DNA of 64,000 bases. It comes from Pseudomonas sp. H9 (GTDB lineage Bacteria > Pseudomonadota > Gammaproteobacteria > Pseudomonadales > Pseudomonadaceae). A program made the translations under genes and the position numbers. Shown here one piece after another: positions 62,468-64,000 of the stretch. The notes beneath the pieces were generated by a model that saw nothing but the letters and a program-made list of their open reading frames with translations, had not been told where the DNA came from and searched no databases. Where the stretch lies: assembly GCF_004353925.1 (NCBI RefSeq), contig NZ_SMOK01000012.1:310001-374000 (forward strand), written 5' to 3'. Within the stretch, counting starts at the first letter, position 1; every line of letters starts with the position of its first letter.

Positions 62468-62604
62468 GTCGACAATCGCTGCTTTCGTACGATAGAAGCG
62501 GTTTTGAGCGGGCCGTGTTCTATTTTTTACGGGGGTGTTGTGTAAAAAAATGAACAAGGCTAAGCTCGGTGGCAACCCATAACATCAATAATACCGGGGG
62601 TTAC

Positions 62605-62901
62605 ATGTCACGCCTGCCGACAACCGGCATCACCGCCTGCCGCCCGCAGATCGGTTTGCACGCATTTTACGCGAGCGATTATCGCTGCGCGTCTACACGC
62701 ACGCCCCCGGCTGAAATAATTGACGGCCAGGGCAGCCTGCCTGTTGTCGATGCACCTTTGAATATCCTCTGCCATCACTATAGCGGCCAGCGCCGCGGTA
62801 TGCCCCTGCGTGCCTTTTGCTTTAGCTTCGCGCGGCATCCAGAATGTCTGGGACGGCCCACTCCGGGTGTCCTGACGACAGTCCAGACATTTACCTCCTG
62901 A
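62605..62901 (+). pseudogene. Decayed spuA-like class I glutamine amidotransferase remnant
   Basis: An open frame of 98 residues in the slot where spuA lies between spuI and spuB. Three blocks resemble SpuA/PuuD-type gamma-glutamyl hydrolases: residues 1-18 (MSRLPTTGITACRPQIGL), a middle block with PAEIID ... PLNILCHHYSG that lines up without gaps with the family segment ending GSPSNVxPHHYSG, and an end block RAFCFSFARHPEC against FALGVQWHPEW. The catalytic Cys region (ICRG) and about 150 residues are missing. The stop lies 7 bp before the spuB-like ATG. The family comparison is from memory of SpuA/PuuD sequences. Confidence 0.7.
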
Positions 62902-62908
62902 GGTATTT

Positions 62909-64000
62909 ATGAGTAACAACCTCGACCAGCTCACCGATTGGTTGAAAGAACACAAGATCACTGAAGTGGAGTGCTTGATCAGCGACCTCACCGGGATCAC
63001 ACGTGGCAAAATTTCTCCAACCAACAAGTTCATTGCCGAGAAAGGCATGCGCTTGCCCGAGAGTGTCTTGCTGCAAACCGTTACCGGCGACTACGTCGAT
63101 GACGACATCTATTACGAATTGCTGGACCCGGCAGACATCGACATGGTTTGCCGTCCCGACGAGAACGCGGTGTTTCTCGTACCTTGGGCGATCGAGCCGA
63201 CCGCTCAGGTAATCCACGATACTTACGACAAACAGGGCAACCCAGTTGAGCTGTCGCCGCGCAACGTGCTCAAGAAGGTCCTGAAACTCTATGCCGACAA
63301 GGGCTGGCAGCCGATTGTGGCGCCAGAAATGGAGTTTTACCTGACCAAGCGCTGCGAAGACCCGGACTTCCCGCTGCAGCCGCCGATTGGCCGATCTGGC
63401 CGCCCGGAAACCGGTCGTCAGTCGTTTTCCATCGAAGCGGCGAACGAATTCGACCCTCTGTTCGAAGACGTCTACGACTGGTGCGAGTTGCAGAACCTCG
63501 ACCTGGACACGCTGATCCACGAAGACGGCACGGCGCAGATGGAAATCAACTTCCGTCACGGTAATGCGCTGGCCCTGGCCGACCAGATTCTGGTGTTCAA
63601 GCGCACCATGCGTGAGGCCGCGCTCAAGCACAACGTGGCTGCCACCTTCATGGCCAAGCCGATGACCGGTGAGCCGGGCAGTGCCATGCACCTGCACCAG
63701 AGCATCATCGACGTGCATACCGGCAAAAACATCTTCTCGGATGAAGACGGCCGTATGAGCGAGCTGTTCCTCAATCACGTTGGCGGTCTGCAGAAGTTCA
63801 TCCCGGTGGTGTTGCCACTGTTTGCGCCGAACGTTAACTCGTTCCGCCGCTTCCTGCCTGACACCTCGGCGCCGGTAAACGTCGAGTGGGGCGAAGAAAA
63901 CCGTACCGTTGGCCTGCGCGTACCGGATGCCGGCCCGCAGAACCGTCGGGTCGAGAACCGTCTGCCAGGCGCTGATGCCAACCCGTACCTGGCGATTGCC
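62909..64000 (+). CDS. spuB: Gamma-glutamylpolyamine synthetase-type glutamine synthetase, SpuB-like, partial
   Basis: The frame starts at ATG 62909 (MSNNLDQLTDWLKEHKITEVECLISDLTGITRGKISPTNKFI) and is open through the window end, 364 codons of an expected 450 or so. Marks: VAPEMEFYLTK, HEDGTAQMEINFRHG, GSAMHLHQSI and VENRLPGADANPYLAIA. It closely resembles P. aeruginosa SpuB. SD TGAGGT overlaps the stop of the spuA remnant, so it may be translationally coupled to it. Last 3' part is outside the window. Confidence 0.92.
   Translation, partial: MSNNLDQLTDWLKEHKITEVECLISDLTGITRGKISPTNKFIAEKGMRLPESVLLQTVTGDYVDDDIYYELLDPADIDMVCRPDENAVFLVPWAIEPTAQVIHDTYDKQGNPVELSPRNVLKKVLKLYADKGWQPIVAPEMEFYLTKRCEDPDFPLQPPIGRSGRPETGRQSFSIEAANEFDPLFEDVYDWCELQNLDLDTLIHEDGTAQMEINFRHGNALALADQILVFKRTMREAALKHNVAATFMAKPMTGEPGSAMHLHQSIIDVHTGKNIFSDEDGRMSELFLNHVGGLQKFIPVVLPLFAPNVNSFRRFLPDTSAPVNVEWGEENRTVGLRVPDAGPQNRRVENRLPGADANPYLAIA

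Overview
The window is chromosomal DNA of a Pseudomonas, most likely of the P. putida group. Three things point there: the Pseudomonas core gene order argH-algR-hemC-hemD-hemX-hemY-dsbB-algQ-algP, high-GC codon use, and nine REP doublets built on the GCGGGCTTGCCCCGCGA core typical of P. putida-type genomes. I saw no IS element, integrase, prophage, CRISPR array, tRNA or rRNA. Almost everything is conserved housekeeping DNA, so the unusual signals lie in gene ends and intergenic control regions.

Layout. 1-4.2 kb: class I adenylate cyclase (cut by the window start), two small conserved proteins, a GST and argH. 4.5-13.4 kb: algR (no adjacent algZ kinase gene), hemCDXY, dsbB, algQ, an FKBP isomerase, histone-H1-like algP and a TIGR02444 protein. 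13.4-20.7 kb: ABC-F protein, small MscS channel, LysE exporter, cytochrome c-FTR1 iron permease, YaiI, ElbB and DedA. 20.8-30.3 kb: hemB-ppk with a probable Pho box, convergent ppx, trxA, rho, ubiD and a 2Fe-2S flavoreductase. 30.6-39.3 kb: ChaC, a TonB-like protein behind a Fur-like box, a quinone oxidoreductase, a FliL-like protein, an RbbA-type ABC operon and an EVE protein. 39.3-45.7 kb: 5-formyl-THF cyclo-ligase, 6S RNA, zapA, a zapB-like coiled coil, then the ygfB-pepP-ubiH-DUF4442-ubiI ubiquinone operon. 45.8-53.2 kb: periplasmic Fe3+ binding protein and permease without an ATPase, then gcvT-gcvH-gcvP. 53.2-60.4 kb: DUF2388, orphan GspE/PilB ATPase, ACT-like protein, Lrp regulator, CYTH-CHAD protein, argE and argA. 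60.9-64 kb: two divergent gamma-glutamylpolyamine synthetase-type genes (spuI- and spuB-like) with a decayed spuA-like remnant between them.

Pathways. Tetrapyrrole synthesis (hemB, hemC, hemD), arginine synthesis (argH, argE, argA), ubiquinone (ubiD, ubiH, ubiI), polyphosphate metabolism (ppk, ppx), one-carbon and glycine metabolism (gcv, formyl-THF cyclo-ligase), iron acquisition (FTR1, FbpAB, TonB-like) and polyamine catabolism (spu) are represented.

Observations most worth a second look: (1) the internally deleted but still open spuA remnant in its ancestral slot between spuI- and spuB-like genes; (2) a perfect 22-bp palindrome encoding the stop codons and identical C-termini of convergent ppk and ppx; (3) a Pho box with a correctly spaced -10 in front of hemB-ppk; (4) a long stem that pairs the gcvP ribosome-binding region; (5) two structural classes of REP doublet, one with a conserved spacer and one copy providing the last codons of chaC; (6) an unexplained 400-bp island between two REP doublets downstream of argA.
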